Part shown: piece after piece, positions 1 to 8,106 of the stretch
How positions within the stretch are numbered: position 1 is the first letter of the stretch
Layout: each line of letters opens with the position of its first letter
Assembly: GCA_030149965.1 (NCBI GenBank)
Contig: JASLHB010000001.1
Span: 1-35,604 of the forward strand
DNA: 35,604 nucleotides
Direction: 5' to 3'
Source: Wohlfahrtiimonas sp.
Lineage (GTDB): Bacteria > Pseudomonadota > Gammaproteobacteria > Cardiobacteriales > Wohlfahrtiimonadaceae
Program-made: the position numbers and the translations under genes
Notes under the pieces: generated by a model
What the model saw: only the letters and a program-made list of their open reading frames with translations
Told to the model about the DNA's origin: nothing
Database searches by the model: none

Positions 1-1
1 A

Positions 2-352
2 GTGTTGAACTCAATCTTAAGTGAATTGAATGGTACATCAGCGGATATAGAAGCTTCGGCAATTATTTCGACAGATGGTTTGATCATGAGTTCACTCTTG
101 CCTGCAAGTATGGATGAAGATCACGTTGGTGCGATGAGTGCCGCTATGTTATCGTTGGGTGAACGTATTGCTAAAGAATTAGCAAGAGGCGAGCTTGAGC
201 AAGTTTTAGTTAAAGGTGCTTCAGGTTATGTCATCATGACATCAGCAGGAAGCGACGCTGTATTATCAGTAATGTGTAAAGCTAATGCTCGTTTAGGTTT
301 GATTTTCCTAGATATCAAAAGAGCATCAGAAGCAATTAAGCCAATGCTGTAA
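2..352 (+). CDS. Roadblock/LC7-domain protein (5' end may be cut)
   Basis: This small protein of about 116 residues has the Roadblock/LC7 alpha-beta fold. Such proteins usually act as dimeric partners or regulators of small GTPases (MglB-like) or other NTPases; no partner gene is visible here. The pattern seen is an N-terminal amphipathic helix, the strand-turn 'ASAIISTDGLIMSS', a central helix 'MSAAMLSLGERIAKEL', then strands ending in 'LGLIFLDIKRA'. The first codon is GTG at base 2, the edge of the window, so a few N-terminal residues and the ribosome binding site may lie outside. A strong terminator follows directly, so this is the last gene of its transcript. The family call is fairly sure; the cellular role is unknown. 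Confidence 0.75.
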   Translation: MLNSILSELNGTSADIEASAIISTDGLIMSSLLPASMDEDHVGAMSAAMLSLGERIAKELARGELEQVLVKGASGYVIMTSAGSDAVLSVMCKANARLGLIFLDIKRASEAIKPML

Positions 353-362
353 GTATCAAATT

Positions 363-393
363 AAAAAGCCCACTTATTCGAGTGGGTTTTTTT
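363..393 (+). terminator. Rho-independent terminator after the Roadblock gene
   Basis: CCCACT (369-374) and AGTGGG (381-386) pair around the loop TATTCG. The stem is preceded by an A run and followed by seven T. It begins about 10 bases after the Roadblock stop codon and separates that gene from trxB. Confidence 0.9.
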
Positions 394-419
394 ATGCCTT
401 TAAAAAAGGAAATCTTTTG

Positions 420-425
420 TATAAT
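420..425 (+). promoter_or_regulatory. Candidate -10 element for trxB
   Basis: A perfect TATAAT lies between the upstream terminator and trxB. No convincing -35 box is seen 16-18 bases upstream. Transcription would start near 432, giving a very short leader. That favours the trxB start at 449 over 437. Confidence 0.45.
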
Positions 426-448
426 GGTTCTTTTGTATGGATAAAATT

Positions 449-1402
449 ATGACGGATCGAAAAATTTATCCTCTGATCATTTTAGGATCAGGGCCAGCTG
501 GTTATACAGCTGCATTGTATGCTGCGCGTGCAAATTTGAAGCCAGTGATTATCACGGGCATTCAACAAGGTGGTCAATTAATGACAACCACAGAAATTGA
601 TAACTGGCCAGGTGGAGAAGAAGGCTTAACAGGACCTGCTTTGATGACGCAATTGGCAAATCATGCTGAGAGATTTGGCACAGAAATGATTTGGGATCAC
701 ATTGAAAAAGTTGATTTATCAGGTAAAACTTTCCTCCTTGAAGGCGGTAGCGAAACTTATGAATGCCAAGCCTTGATCATTGCAACAGGTGCAACAGCGA
801 AATATTTAGGCTTGCCATCTGAGGAAGCTTATAAAGGCAAAGGCGTTTCTGCTTGTGCAACATGTGATGGTTTCTTTTATAAAGATCAAGAAGTTGCTGT
901 TGTTGGTGGTGGAAATACTGCGGTTGAAGAAGCTTTGTATTTGAGCGGGATTACATCTAAAGTGCATTTGATTCACCGTCGTGATACTTTCCGTGCTGAA
1001 AAAATAATGATCGAAAAATTGTATCGTAAGGTTGAAGAAGGCAAAATCGAGCTCCATTTAGATAGCACTTTGAATGAAGTTGTGGGTGAAAACAACTTGG
1101 TCAATGGCGTAAACATTAAGCACATGCAAACGGGCGAGATCAAAAACGTTGGTTTACAAGGCGTGTTTATTGCGATTGGGCATCATCCTAATACAGATAT
1201 GTTTGCTGGCCAGTTGGATATGGTCAACGGCTATATCAAAGTGCGTTCGGGGATTGAAGGCAATGCAACGGCAACAAGTATTGATGGCGTATTTGCATGT
1301 GGTGATGTGATGGATTCCATCTATCGCCAAGCGATTACATCAGCAGGAACAGGTTGCATGGCAGCTTTAGATGTTGAAAAATATTTAGAAAAAATTAATT
1401 AA
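449..1402 (+). CDS. trxB: Thioredoxin reductase (NADPH)
   Basis: This FAD enzyme passes electrons from NADPH to thioredoxin in the cytoplasm, and thioredoxin in turn feeds class I ribonucleotide reductases such as the two in this window. Visible are the N-terminal FAD dinucleotide-binding motif GSGPAGYTAALYAARAN, the redox-active CATC pair (residues 136 and 139 from this start) followed by DGFF, the NADPH-binding GGGNTA, and the C-terminal FAD motif FACGDV. Length is 317 residues, normal for the low-molecular-weight enzyme. I chose ATG 449 over the in-frame ATG 437 because GGAT sits 6-7 bases before it and the protein then matches the usual N terminus. It heads a tight run with pgk, rng and coaBC (gaps of 9-12 bases). 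Confidence 0.96.
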   Translation: MTDRKIYPLIILGSGPAGYTAALYAARANLKPVIITGIQQGGQLMTTTEIDNWPGGEEGLTGPALMTQLANHAERFGTEMIWDHIEKVDLSGKTFLLEGGSETYECQALIIATGATAKYLGLPSEEAYKGKGVSACATCDGFFYKDQEVAVVGGGNTAVEEALYLSGITSKVHLIHRRDTFRAEKIMIEKLYRKVEEGKIELHLDSTLNEVVGENNLVNGVNIKHMQTGEIKNVGLQGVFIAIGHHPNTDMFAGQLDMVNGYIKVRSGIEGNATATSIDGVFACGDVMDSIYRQAITSAGTGCMAALDVEKYLEKIN

Positions 1403-1414
1403 GGGGATCAATTT

Positions 1415-2590
1415 ATGCGTTACAACAAAATGGAAGCATTGGATCTGAATGGGAAAACAGTTTTAATTCGTGAAGATTTAAACGTACCAATTCATGATGG
1501 CAAGATCACGTCTGATGCTCGTTTAGTTGCATCAATGAAAACGATCGAGCAAGCGTTGAAACAAGGCGCTGGCGTATTAGTCATGTCGCATTTAGGTCGT
1601 CCAGATGAAGGTGTTTATAACGCTGAATTCAGTTTAGAGCCAGCAGCAGCTTGGTTAACTAATGCTTTAGGACAAGAAGTTCCTTTGGTAAAAGATTGGA
1701 TTGATGGCGTAACTGTTGAGCTTGGCAAAGTTAAGTTATTGGAAAACACTCGCTTTTTAGTGGGCGAAAACAAAAATAACGAAGATTTAGCTAAAAAAAT
1801 GGCTGCGTTGTGTGATGTGTTTGTGATGGATGCATTCGCAACAGCGCATAGAGCGGCAGCTTCAACAGTTGGCGTTGGCGATCAAGCTAAAGTTGCTTGT
1901 GCTGGTTTAGTATTGTCAGAAGAATTAGATGCTTTGAAAAAAGGTTTAATGGCGCCTGAAAGCCCAATCGTAGCGATTGTGGGCGGATCTAAAGTTTCTA
2001 CGAAGTTAACAGTATTGAATCAATTGTTAGATAAAGTCGATGTATTAATTACGGGCGGCGGCATTACCAATACTTTATTATTAGCGCAAGGTTTGCCAGT
2101 TGGTAAAAGCTTAGTAGAAGCTGACTTGGTTGAAGATGCAAAAGCATTGTTGGCTAAAGCGATTGCAACAGGTAAAAATATTCCATTGCCAGTGGATGTT
2201 GTTGTGGGTAAAGCATTTGATGCGAATACAGAAGCAACCGTGAAGAAAGTTGCAGATGTTGCGGCGGATGACATGATCATGGATATCGGCCCTGAAACAG
2301 CTAAGTTGTATGCAGAGTTGATTGTGAAGGCAAAAACTATTGTATGGAATGGCCCAGTTGGTGTATTTGAGTTTGCAAGTTTTGCTGAAGGCACAAAAGC
2401 TTTGGGTGAAGCAATCAAGCAAAGCGGTGCATTTTCTATTGCAGGTGGTGGTGATACAGTTGCGGCAATTGAGCAATTTGGTTTAACATCTGACATCTCG
2501 TACATTTCAACAGCAGGCGGTGCATTCCTTGAATTCTTGGAAGGTAAGGAATTACCAGCGGTTGCAATGTTGGAAAGAAGAGCAAACTAA
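1415..2590 (+). CDS. pgk: Phosphoglycerate kinase
   Basis: This glycolytic enzyme transfers phosphate between 1,3-bisphosphoglycerate and ADP. The N-terminal substrate-binding motif VLIREDLNVP, SHLGRP (about residues 59-64), the hinge and nucleotide-binding segment GGSKVSTK, and the C-terminal GGGDTVAA phosphate loop are all present. At 391 residues it is full length. An AAGGGG ribosome binding site lies just before the ATG. It starts 12 bases after trxB and ends 10 bases before rng, so the four genes are probably cotranscribed. No glycolytic neighbour such as gap or fba is present, unlike the gap-pgk-fba clusters seen in many proteobacteria. Confidence 0.97.
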   Translation: MRYNKMEALDLNGKTVLIREDLNVPIHDGKITSDARLVASMKTIEQALKQGAGVLVMSHLGRPDEGVYNAEFSLEPAAAWLTNALGQEVPLVKDWIDGVTVELGKVKLLENTRFLVGENKNNEDLAKKMAALCDVFVMDAFATAHRAAASTVGVGDQAKVACAGLVLSEELDALKKGLMAPESPIVAIVGGSKVSTKLTVLNQLLDKVDVLITGGGITNTLLLAQGLPVGKSLVEADLVEDAKALLAKAIATGKNIPLPVDVVVGKAFDANTEATVKKVADVAADDMIMDIGPETAKLYAELIVKAKTIVWNGPVGVFEFASFAEGTKALGEAIKQSGAFSIAGGGDTVAAIEQFGLTSDISYISTAGGAFLEFLEGKELPAVAMLERRAN

Positions 2591-2600
2591 AAGGAAAATT

Positions 2601-4118
2601 ATGAGTGATGAAATCTTAATTAATAAAACGCCATACGAAACTCGCGCAGCAGTGATGCGAGATGGCATCTTGCAAGAAATATTAATTGAGAGGACGGATC
2701 GTAATCTTTTAGTCGGCAATATCTATAAAGGCAAAGTTGTCAGGGTATTGCCGGGAATGGAAGCAGCATTTGTTGATATTGGTTTGGAGCGTGCTGCTTT
2801 CCTTCATGTGAATGATATTCACACAGTTAGAAATTCTTTGGAAATTGAAAAAGAAGCGCTGTCTGATGAATGTGATACCAATAATGAAAAGCCTGTGATC
2901 ATTCCGCCGAAAGCGGATATCACGGCAATTTTGTATCAAGGGCAAGAAATTGTTGTTCAAGTGATCAAAGATCCATTGGGCACTAAAGGCGCAAGATTAA
3001 CCACGCAAGTTTCTATTCCTTCGTGTTATTTAGTTTATTTAGCGGAAAGTGATGTGATTGGTGTTTCCATTCGCATCGAGCAGGAAGAAGAGCGTTTACG
3101 CTTAAAAAATCATTTAAGTAACTTCCAAGAAGAATTAGGCGGTGCTTATATTGCACGTACAGCGGCGGAAGGTGTTGATCCTTGGGTGCTTCGTGCAGAT
3201 ATGCAGTTCTTATCACGTCTTTGGGATAAGGTTTCTGTTAAAATGACGAAATCTAAAGCAGGTGATTTGATTTATGGGAATTTCCCTTTAGAACTTCGTA
3301 TTTTACGTGATTATGTTGGGCGCGGTATTCAGCAAATTCGTGTAGATGCAACAGAGCCTTTTGAGCGCATGCTCGGCTTTGCACAGGATTTCTTGCCTGA
3401 AACTTTGGGTAATATGCAGCTTTATCAAGGTTCGCGTCCTATTTTTGATTTGTATAATATTGAAGAAGAAATTGAAAAAGCGCTATCGAATCATGTGGCT
3501 TTGAAATCTGGCGGTTACATTATCATTGAGCAAACAGAAGCGATGACAACAATTGATGTCAATACTGGCGCTTATGTTGGCCATCGTAATTTAGAAGAAA
3601 CAATATTTAAAACGAATTTAGAAGCGGCTCAAGCGATCGCACATCAAGTGCGCTTACGTAACTTGGGCGGCATGATCATCATTGATTTCATTGATATGAT
3701 CAACCCAGAGCATCAACAAAGTGTTTTGGATGAATTGCAATTACATTTATCTAAAGATAATGCACGCACGACAATCAGCGATGTGACAAGTTTAGGTTTA
3801 GTGGAAATGACACGTAAACGCACGCGCGAAAGTTTGGAACATATTCTGTGTGAAAAGTGCCCAACGTGCCAAGGCAAAGGTTACATTAAAACCAAAGAAA
3901 CCATTTGCTATGAGATTTTTAGAGAAGTTGTGCGCGAAGCGAAGCAATATCCGAACATTAATAGTATTTTAATTTTGGCATCTTCAGATGTGATCGAACA
4001 ATTATTGGATGAAGAAGCGCATCATTTAGCAGAATTGCAGACATTCGCGAAATTGAGCATTAAGCTACAGGCAGAAGCTCTCTATAATATAGAGCAATTC
4101 GACATTATTTTATTGTAG
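2601..4118 (+). CDS. rng: Ribonuclease G
   Basis: This RNase E/G-family endoribonuclease matures the 5' end of 16S rRNA and helps turn over mRNAs. The S1 domain starts around residue 35 (NIYKGKVVRVLPGMEAAFVDIG). The catalytic metal-binding aspartates are D319 in TTIDVNTG and D362 in IIDFIDM. The zinc-link cysteines are C420 and C423 in CPTC. It has 505 residues and lacks the long degradosome tail of RNase E, which makes it RNase G. The open frame extends upstream into pgk, but ATG 2601 has an AAGGA box at normal spacing and gives the usual MSDEILIN start, so I chose it. Confidence 0.95.
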   Translation: MSDEILINKTPYETRAAVMRDGILQEILIERTDRNLLVGNIYKGKVVRVLPGMEAAFVDIGLERAAFLHVNDIHTVRNSLEIEKEALSDECDTNNEKPVIIPPKADITAILYQGQEIVVQVIKDPLGTKGARLTTQVSIPSCYLVYLAESDVIGVSIRIEQEEERLRLKNHLSNFQEELGGAYIARTAAEGVDPWVLRADMQFLSRLWDKVSVKMTKSKAGDLIYGNFPLELRILRDYVGRGIQQIRVDATEPFERMLGFAQDFLPETLGNMQLYQGSRPIFDLYNIEEEIEKALSNHVALKSGGYIIIEQTEAMTTIDVNTGAYVGHRNLEETIFKTNLEAAQAIAHQVRLRNLGGMIIIDFIDMINPEHQQSVLDELQLHLSKDNARTTISDVTSLGLVEMTRKRTRESLEHILCEKCPTCQGKGYIKTKETICYEIFREVVREAKQYPNINSILILASSDVIEQLLDEEAHHLAELQTFAKLSIKLQAEALYNIEQFDIILL

Positions 4119-4127
4119 GTTGATGCT

Positions 4128-5330
4128 ATGAAAAAAATCGTGGTGGCTATCACTGGCAGTATTGCAGCTTATAAGTCTGCGCATTTGGTGCGTTTGTTTA
4201 AAAAATCAGGTTGTGATGTGCGCGTTGTGATGACGCAAAGCGCCAAAGAATTCATCACGCCGATGACGATGCAAGCATTATCAGGCAATGCTGTGGTGGA
4301 TAATATTTTAGATCCTGCTCATGAAATGGGAATGGGGCACATTGAATTATCTCGCTGGGCGGATGCGATTGTGATCGCGCCATGTAGCGCCAATACGTTG
4401 GCGAAGTTGGCGAATGGCTTAGCGGATGATTTAGTGAGCGCAATGTGTTTGGCTTCTTCGAAAAAAATGCACATAGCGCCAAGCATGAATCGCTTTATGT
4501 GGGAAAGCCCAATGACGCAGGCGAATGTTCAAAAATTATTGGCAAGCAATCTATATTTAATGATTGATCCTGATAGCGGAGAACAAGCTTGTGGTGAAAT
4601 TGGGCAAGGGCGAATGGCAGAGCCTGAAGCGATACATGATCGTGTTTTGGCTGATTTAGCGCCAAAGCATTTACCATTATCTAATAAAAAAGTTGTGATC
4701 ACAGGCGGGCCAACGAGAGAAGCCATTGATCCTGTGCGTTACATTAGCAATCATTCCAGTGGAAAAATGGCGTGCAGTTTAGCAGATGCATTTGCGGAAC
4801 AAGGTGCGAATGTTACCTTGGTGCTCGGGCATTGTGAAGCTAAGCCTAAATTGCCTGTGAATATTGTGCCTGTGGAAAGTGCGCAAAATATGTTGGATGC
4901 TGTTTTGGCAAATTTGAATGATGCAGTGATTTTTGTCGGTGCGGCTGCGGTTGCTGATTATCGCGTTGCGAATATTGCCGATGAAAAAATGAAAAAAGTA
5001 GATGGGCAAGATGGCTTAACTTTATCATTGGTGAAGAATCCTGATGTATTGGCAACGGTTGCAGCTTTGCCTGATAAGCCTTTTGTGGTGGGATTCGCTG
5101 CAGAAACACAAAATGTCATTGAATATGCCACAAAAAAGCTCAAGGCAAAACAATTGGACTTAATTTGTGCCAATGATGTTTCGAAGGGCAAAGTATTTGG
5201 GCAGGATGACAATAGTATTGTCATTATTGATACAAATAATGAAAAAATTGAGTTGTCGCGTTCCACAAAACAAGATCAAGCCAAAAAAATTGTCGATTTG
5301 GTTATAAATAAATTAGCAAATAGAAAATAG
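4128..5330 (+). CDS. coaBC: Bifunctional phosphopantothenoylcysteine decarboxylase / phosphopantothenate-cysteine ligase
   Basis: This enzyme carries out two successive steps of coenzyme A synthesis. The N-terminal CoaC flavoprotein domain (about 1-180) has the active-site His71 in GHIELS, PSMNRFMW with Asn121, and Cys155 in ACGEIGQGRM. The C-terminal CoaB ligase domain (about 185-400) starts with GGPTREAIDPVRYISN, has the dimer motif SSGKM, and carries the lysine-rich loop EKMKKVDG. The 400-residue length is normal for the fused protein. It starts 9 bases after rng and ends the trxB-pgk-rng-coaBC run. No strong terminator follows, only AT-rich symmetrical sequence before the porin. Confidence 0.96.
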   Translation: MKKIVVAITGSIAAYKSAHLVRLFKKSGCDVRVVMTQSAKEFITPMTMQALSGNAVVDNILDPAHEMGMGHIELSRWADAIVIAPCSANTLAKLANGLADDLVSAMCLASSKKMHIAPSMNRFMWESPMTQANVQKLLASNLYLMIDPDSGEQACGEIGQGRMAEPEAIHDRVLADLAPKHLPLSNKKVVITGGPTREAIDPVRYISNHSSGKMACSLADAFAEQGANVTLVLGHCEAKPKLPVNIVPVESAQNMLDAVLANLNDAVIFVGAAAVADYRVANIADEKMKKVDGQDGLTLSLVKNPDVLATVAALPDKPFVVGFAAETQNVIEYATKKLKAKQLDLICANDVSKGKVFGQDDNSIVIIDTNNEKIELSRSTKQDQAKKIVDLVINKLANRK

Positions 5331-5355
5331 TTGTATCAAAAATACAACATTGTAT
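5331..5355. repeat. TTGTAT/ATACAA inverted half-sites upstream of the porin
   Basis: TTGTAT (5331-5336), ATACAA (5342-5347) and TTGTAT (5350-5355) form alternating inverted copies just after the coaBC stop. They could be a weak hairpin ending coaBC or regulator half-sites. AATACAAC recurs at 5407-5414, 66 bases downstream, which favours a binding-site array. Confidence 0.45.
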
Positions 5356-5404
5356 TTGTTTGATTTTAATGGGTTATTTTGAATTTTATTTTTTTGTTGG
5401 AATA

Positions 5405-5426
5405 TTAATACAACAAAGTGTATTAA
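5405..5426. promoter_or_regulatory. Candidate operator in the porin upstream region
   Basis: A perfect inverted repeat, TTAATACA (5405-5412) and TGTATTAA (5419-5426), has a 6-base spacer. It lies about 115 bases upstream of the porin start and shares the ATACAA/TGTATT core with the sites at 5331-5355. It resembles a dimeric regulator site; the regulator is not identified. Confidence 0.4.
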
Positions 5427-5441
5427 AAATGAAAATAAAAG

Positions 5442-5470
5442 TTGCATTAAAGTCACAAATAGTATTAAAT
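5442..5470 (+). promoter_or_regulatory. Weak candidate promoter for the porin
   Basis: TTGCAT (5442-5447) and TTAAAT (5465-5470) are 17 bases apart, both imperfect matches. This is the best pair seen between the operator candidate and the porin. The strong expression implied by the porin's codon use suggests help from an activator or an AT-rich upstream element. Confidence 0.3.
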
Positions 5471-5541
5471 TAGCCACATGGATAGATATGGGGTTTTCCA
5501 TTATATCTAAAATTATTTTTAATCAATTTGGAGCTTACAAA

Positions 5542-6681
5542 ATGAAAAAGAGCTTAGTTGTAGTAGCATTAGCAGGCGCAATGGCGTTCACAGCAGCATC
5601 AGCTGAAACAGTATTATACGGTTCAGTACGTTTAGGCGCAGAAGTTGCTAAAAATCATTTCAACAAAAATGAAGTTGCAAAACGTGGTTTGGATATGCAA
5701 GATTTCGGTTCACGTATCGGTTTACGTGGTTCAGAAGATTTGGGTAACGGTACTAAAGTATTGTTCCAAGCTGAATTCGGTTTCAACGGTATGGAAGGCG
5801 GCGCTACAGGCGAAGGTTTTGAAAACCGTTTAGCATGGATCGGTTTACAAGGCGAATGGGGTACAGTAGCTTTGGGTCGTCAAAACAACCCATTCACTGA
5901 ATCTTTGAACGCAAACACAGAAGCTGATAACTTCAACGGTAACTACACTTCAGCATTGCGTATTGCAACTGGTACTGTAATGACTACAGCTGGTACAATT
6001 TCTCCAGATGCTGATGCTAACTTTAGAGCAATGCCAACTCGCGTAGGTAACTCAATTGCTTACGTTTCTCCTTCATTCTCTGGCTTTAACTTCACAGTAG
6101 CTGGTATTGCTGATGCTCCAGCAGCAAATGGTAATAACATGTCTAATAACAACGCTAGCAAAGGTTTTGATATTTGGACTGTTGGCTTGAACTTTGAAGA
6201 TGAATCAGGTTTCTACGCTAAAGCAGCATACTTAGGCGCTAACTTGAACAAAGAATACAAAACTGCAGCTGTTTATGGTTTGAACGTTGGTTTTGCTAAC
6301 GAGCAATTCGGTGTGAACGCTGACTTCGCTGCTGGTAACCGTGGTGCAAACAATAAAAACTTTGGTACTTCAAATAACTCAAGCACTAAAGTAACTTCAA
6401 CTGGTTGGGATTTAGGCGGTCACTTCTCATTCGGTCCTGATTACTTCAGCACAGTACGTGCAACAGTAGGTCAAGCTGACATTAAGTACAAAAACAATGG
6501 TACTTCAAAAGATAAAATGACTACTTGGGCTGTAGGTTTCGAACAAAGATTGTCTACTCGTACACAAGTATGGGTTGAATACGCGAAAGAAAACCGTAAA
6601 ACTGGTAAAATCGCTGGTGTTGATCGCGGTGAGAAAGAAAACCGTGATGCATTCTCAGTTGGTATCCGTCACGATTTCTAA
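5542..6681 (+). CDS. General outer-membrane porin (Gram-negative porin family)
   Basis: This is a trimeric beta-barrel porin for passive diffusion of small solutes across the outer membrane. A clear signal peptide (residues 1-21, cleaved after ASA) is followed by ETVLYGSVRLGAEV, the typical first strand. Alternating short amphipathic strands and loops continue to the C-terminal VGIRHDF, where the last Phe is the outer-membrane assembly signal. The loop-3 type segment WGTVALGRQNNPF is present. The precursor has 379 residues. The open frame begins at 5488, but ATG 5542 has a GGAG box and starts the signal peptide. Its codon use is very uniform, suggesting strong expression. The upstream region holds inverted-repeat operator candidates and a terminator follows. 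Confidence 0.95.
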   Translation: MKKSLVVVALAGAMAFTAASAETVLYGSVRLGAEVAKNHFNKNEVAKRGLDMQDFGSRIGLRGSEDLGNGTKVLFQAEFGFNGMEGGATGEGFENRLAWIGLQGEWGTVALGRQNNPFTESLNANTEADNFNGNYTSALRIATGTVMTTAGTISPDADANFRAMPTRVGNSIAYVSPSFSGFNFTVAGIADAPAANGNNMSNNNASKGFDIWTVGLNFEDESGFYAKAAYLGANLNKEYKTAAVYGLNVGFANEQFGVNADFAAGNRGANNKNFGTSNNSSTKVTSTGWDLGGHFSFGPDYFSTVRATVGQADIKYKNNGTSKDKMTTWAVGFEQRLSTRTQVWVEYAKENRKTGKIAGVDRGEKENRDAFSVGIRHDF

Positions 6682-6717
6682 TCTGACTTTTATCAGAGTA
6701 TAAATTTGTATAATATA

Positions 6718-6745
6718 GAGCCCGCATAGCGGGCTTTATTTTTAT
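6718..6745 (+). terminator. Rho-independent terminator after the porin
   Basis: AGCCCGC (6719-6725) and GCGGGCT (6729-6735) pair around ATA and are followed by a T-rich tract. A TATAAT at 6709-6714 just upstream could be a -10 for gpsA, which would place its start site inside the hairpin; this second reading is weak. Confidence 0.9.
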
Positions 6746-6765
6746 CTGAAATTTGAGGGGGGAAA

Positions 6766-7746
6766 ATGATTGGCGTATTAGGTAGCGGTTCATGGGGCAG
6801 TGCATTGGCCATTCACATTGCGCGTGTTGAAGATGTCATGTTGTGGGGACATAATGCAGAAGAGGTTAAAACCATTCAGGAAACTCGTTATAACCCAGCA
6901 TATTTACCCAATGTGAAATATCCAGATAATATTGTTGCAACGAATTCTTTAAAAGAATTGGTGGAACAATGTGATCAGTTGGTGTTTGTTGTGCCATCAT
7001 TTGCATTATTGGGCATTTTGAAACAAATTAAATCTTTGGGTAAAAAAGATTTAGCCTTCATCAATGCAACAAAAGGTTTGGAGCATGATAGTAATCGTTT
7101 CTTTTCTGAAATGATTGATGAATTGTTTGATTCGCCTGTTCAGGCTGTTTTATCTGGGCCAAGTTTTGCATCAGAAGTGGCTCGCCATTTGCCAACGGCT
7201 ATTACGATTTCCTCTAAGAATGAGCGCGACGCAAAGGGTTTCTTGCCATTGTTCCATCATCATCACATGCGCGTTTATTTGAATTCTGATCCAATTGGCG
7301 TTCAGTTGGCAGGCACATATAAGAATGTGATCGCAATTGCGGCAGGGATTTCAGAAGGATTAGGTTTTGGTTTCAATGCACGAGCAGCTTTGATTACGCG
7401 CGGATTGGCTGAAATGACGCGTTTGGGTGTTTCTTTAGGCGCATCATTGGAAACATTTCTAGGCTTGGCTGGCGTTGGTGATTTAACTTTAACAGCAACC
7501 AGCACAGAATCACGTAACTATCGTTTTGGTAAATTCATTGGCGAAGGCTTCACAAAGGAAGAAGCTTTTGAAAAGGTTTTCCAAGTGGTGGAAGGCGCAA
7601 ACAATGTGATCAATATGAAAATATTGGGTGAAAAACAAGGCTTAGATTTACCCATTGTGAATGAAGTTTATAAAATTCTCACAGAAGAATTAGATCCAAA
7701 GATCGCCATGGTGAATTTATTAGAGCGTTCTGCAAAAAGCGAATAA
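6766..7746 (+). CDS. gpsA: Glycerol-3-phosphate dehydrogenase (NAD(P)+)
   Basis: This cytoplasmic enzyme reduces dihydroxyacetone phosphate to sn-glycerol-3-phosphate, the backbone for phospholipids. The Rossmann motif VLGSGSWGSALA is at the N terminus. The substrate-site segments SGPSFASEVARHLPTA and GTYKNVIAIAAGISEGLGFG (with the catalytic lysine) follow, then GLAGVGDLTLTATSTESRN and the terminal helices. The 326-residue length is normal. A strong GAGGGGGG ribosome binding site precedes the ATG. The gene lies between two terminators and appears to be transcribed alone. Confidence 0.97.
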   Translation: MIGVLGSGSWGSALAIHIARVEDVMLWGHNAEEVKTIQETRYNPAYLPNVKYPDNIVATNSLKELVEQCDQLVFVVPSFALLGILKQIKSLGKKDLAFINATKGLEHDSNRFFSEMIDELFDSPVQAVLSGPSFASEVARHLPTAITISSKNERDAKGFLPLFHHHHMRVYLNSDPIGVQLAGTYKNVIAIAAGISEGLGFGFNARAALITRGLAEMTRLGVSLGASLETFLGLAGVGDLTLTATSTESRNYRFGKFIGEGFTKEEAFEKVFQVVEGANNVINMKILGEKQGLDLPIVNEVYKILTEELDPKIAMVNLLERSAKSE

Positions 7747-7749
7747 GAA

Positions 7750-7774
7750 AAAAGCCTCTGTTAAAGAGGCTTTT
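7750..7774. terminator. Bidirectional terminator between gpsA and the Lpp-like gene
   Basis: AAAGCCTCT (7751-7759) and AGAGGCTTT (7765-7773) pair around GTTAA. A and T runs on either side let it serve gpsA on the plus strand and the convergent small lipoprotein gene on the minus strand. Confidence 0.85.
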
Positions 7775-7799
7775 CAATATCTGTTATCTTAAAACTCAA

Positions 7800-7979
7800 T
7801 TATTTGTAACGAGTTTTAGAGAAATAACGATCGAACTGTGCTTGTGTGTTTAAAGCAATGCTTTTTGCTTCATTTGCAGTTACTAATGCTTCATCAGCAG
7901 TTTTTTGTGCATTTGTTGCGCAGCCTGTTGCTACTAAACCTAAAGCGATTAAACCAGTTACTTTTAATAAACCTTTCAT
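7800..7979 (-). CDS. lpp: Short Lpp/OprI-like outer-membrane lipoprotein
   Basis: This 59-residue frame begins MKGLLKVTGLIALGLVATGC. It has a lipoprotein signal with Cys20 as the lipidated residue; the VATGC box resembles that of Pseudomonas OprI. The mature 40 residues fall into five heptads starting ATN, ADE, ANE, ALN and FDR, with Ala mostly at positions a and d, the pattern of an alanine coiled coil. The chain ends TRYK, and a terminal Lys is where Braun lipoprotein is joined to peptidoglycan. An AAGGAG box lies 7 bases before the ATG. The mature part is shorter than E. coli Lpp (58 residues). A DpaA-type enzyme, which releases Lpp from the wall in E. coli, is encoded at 28528. A shared bidirectional terminator follows. 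Confidence 0.88.
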   Translation of the reverse strand: MKGLLKVTGLIALGLVATGCATNAQKTADEALVTANEAKSIALNTQAQFDRYFSKTRYK

Positions 7980-8061
7980 TGTATAACTCCTTAGTAAGTT
8001 AGGTTACAAATTGACTCTTTAAGCATGCCCTTTTTTTAGGCATAAATCAATTCCCAAAACA

Positions 8062-8067
8062 ATTATA
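8062..8067 (-). promoter_or_regulatory. Candidate -10 element for the Lpp-like gene
   Basis: On the minus strand a perfect TATAAT lies about 85 bases upstream of the small lipoprotein start, in the 127-base gap after the hydrolase gene. No clear -35 is seen. A long leader would be typical of an abundant lipoprotein mRNA. Confidence 0.35.
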
Positions 8068-8106
8068 GTCCATTTATTGATAAGTGGAAGATGCTGTGAA
8101 AAATAT

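Noticed and set aside
2020..2505. Minus-strand open frame of 161 codons inside pgk
   Set aside because: It is the shadow of a well-supported gene, with no ribosome binding site or recognisable domain.
8024..8045. ATGCC...GGCAT inverted repeat in the Lpp-like gene's leader
   Set aside because: Only five pairs around a T-rich loop; too weak to call a terminator or riboswitch.
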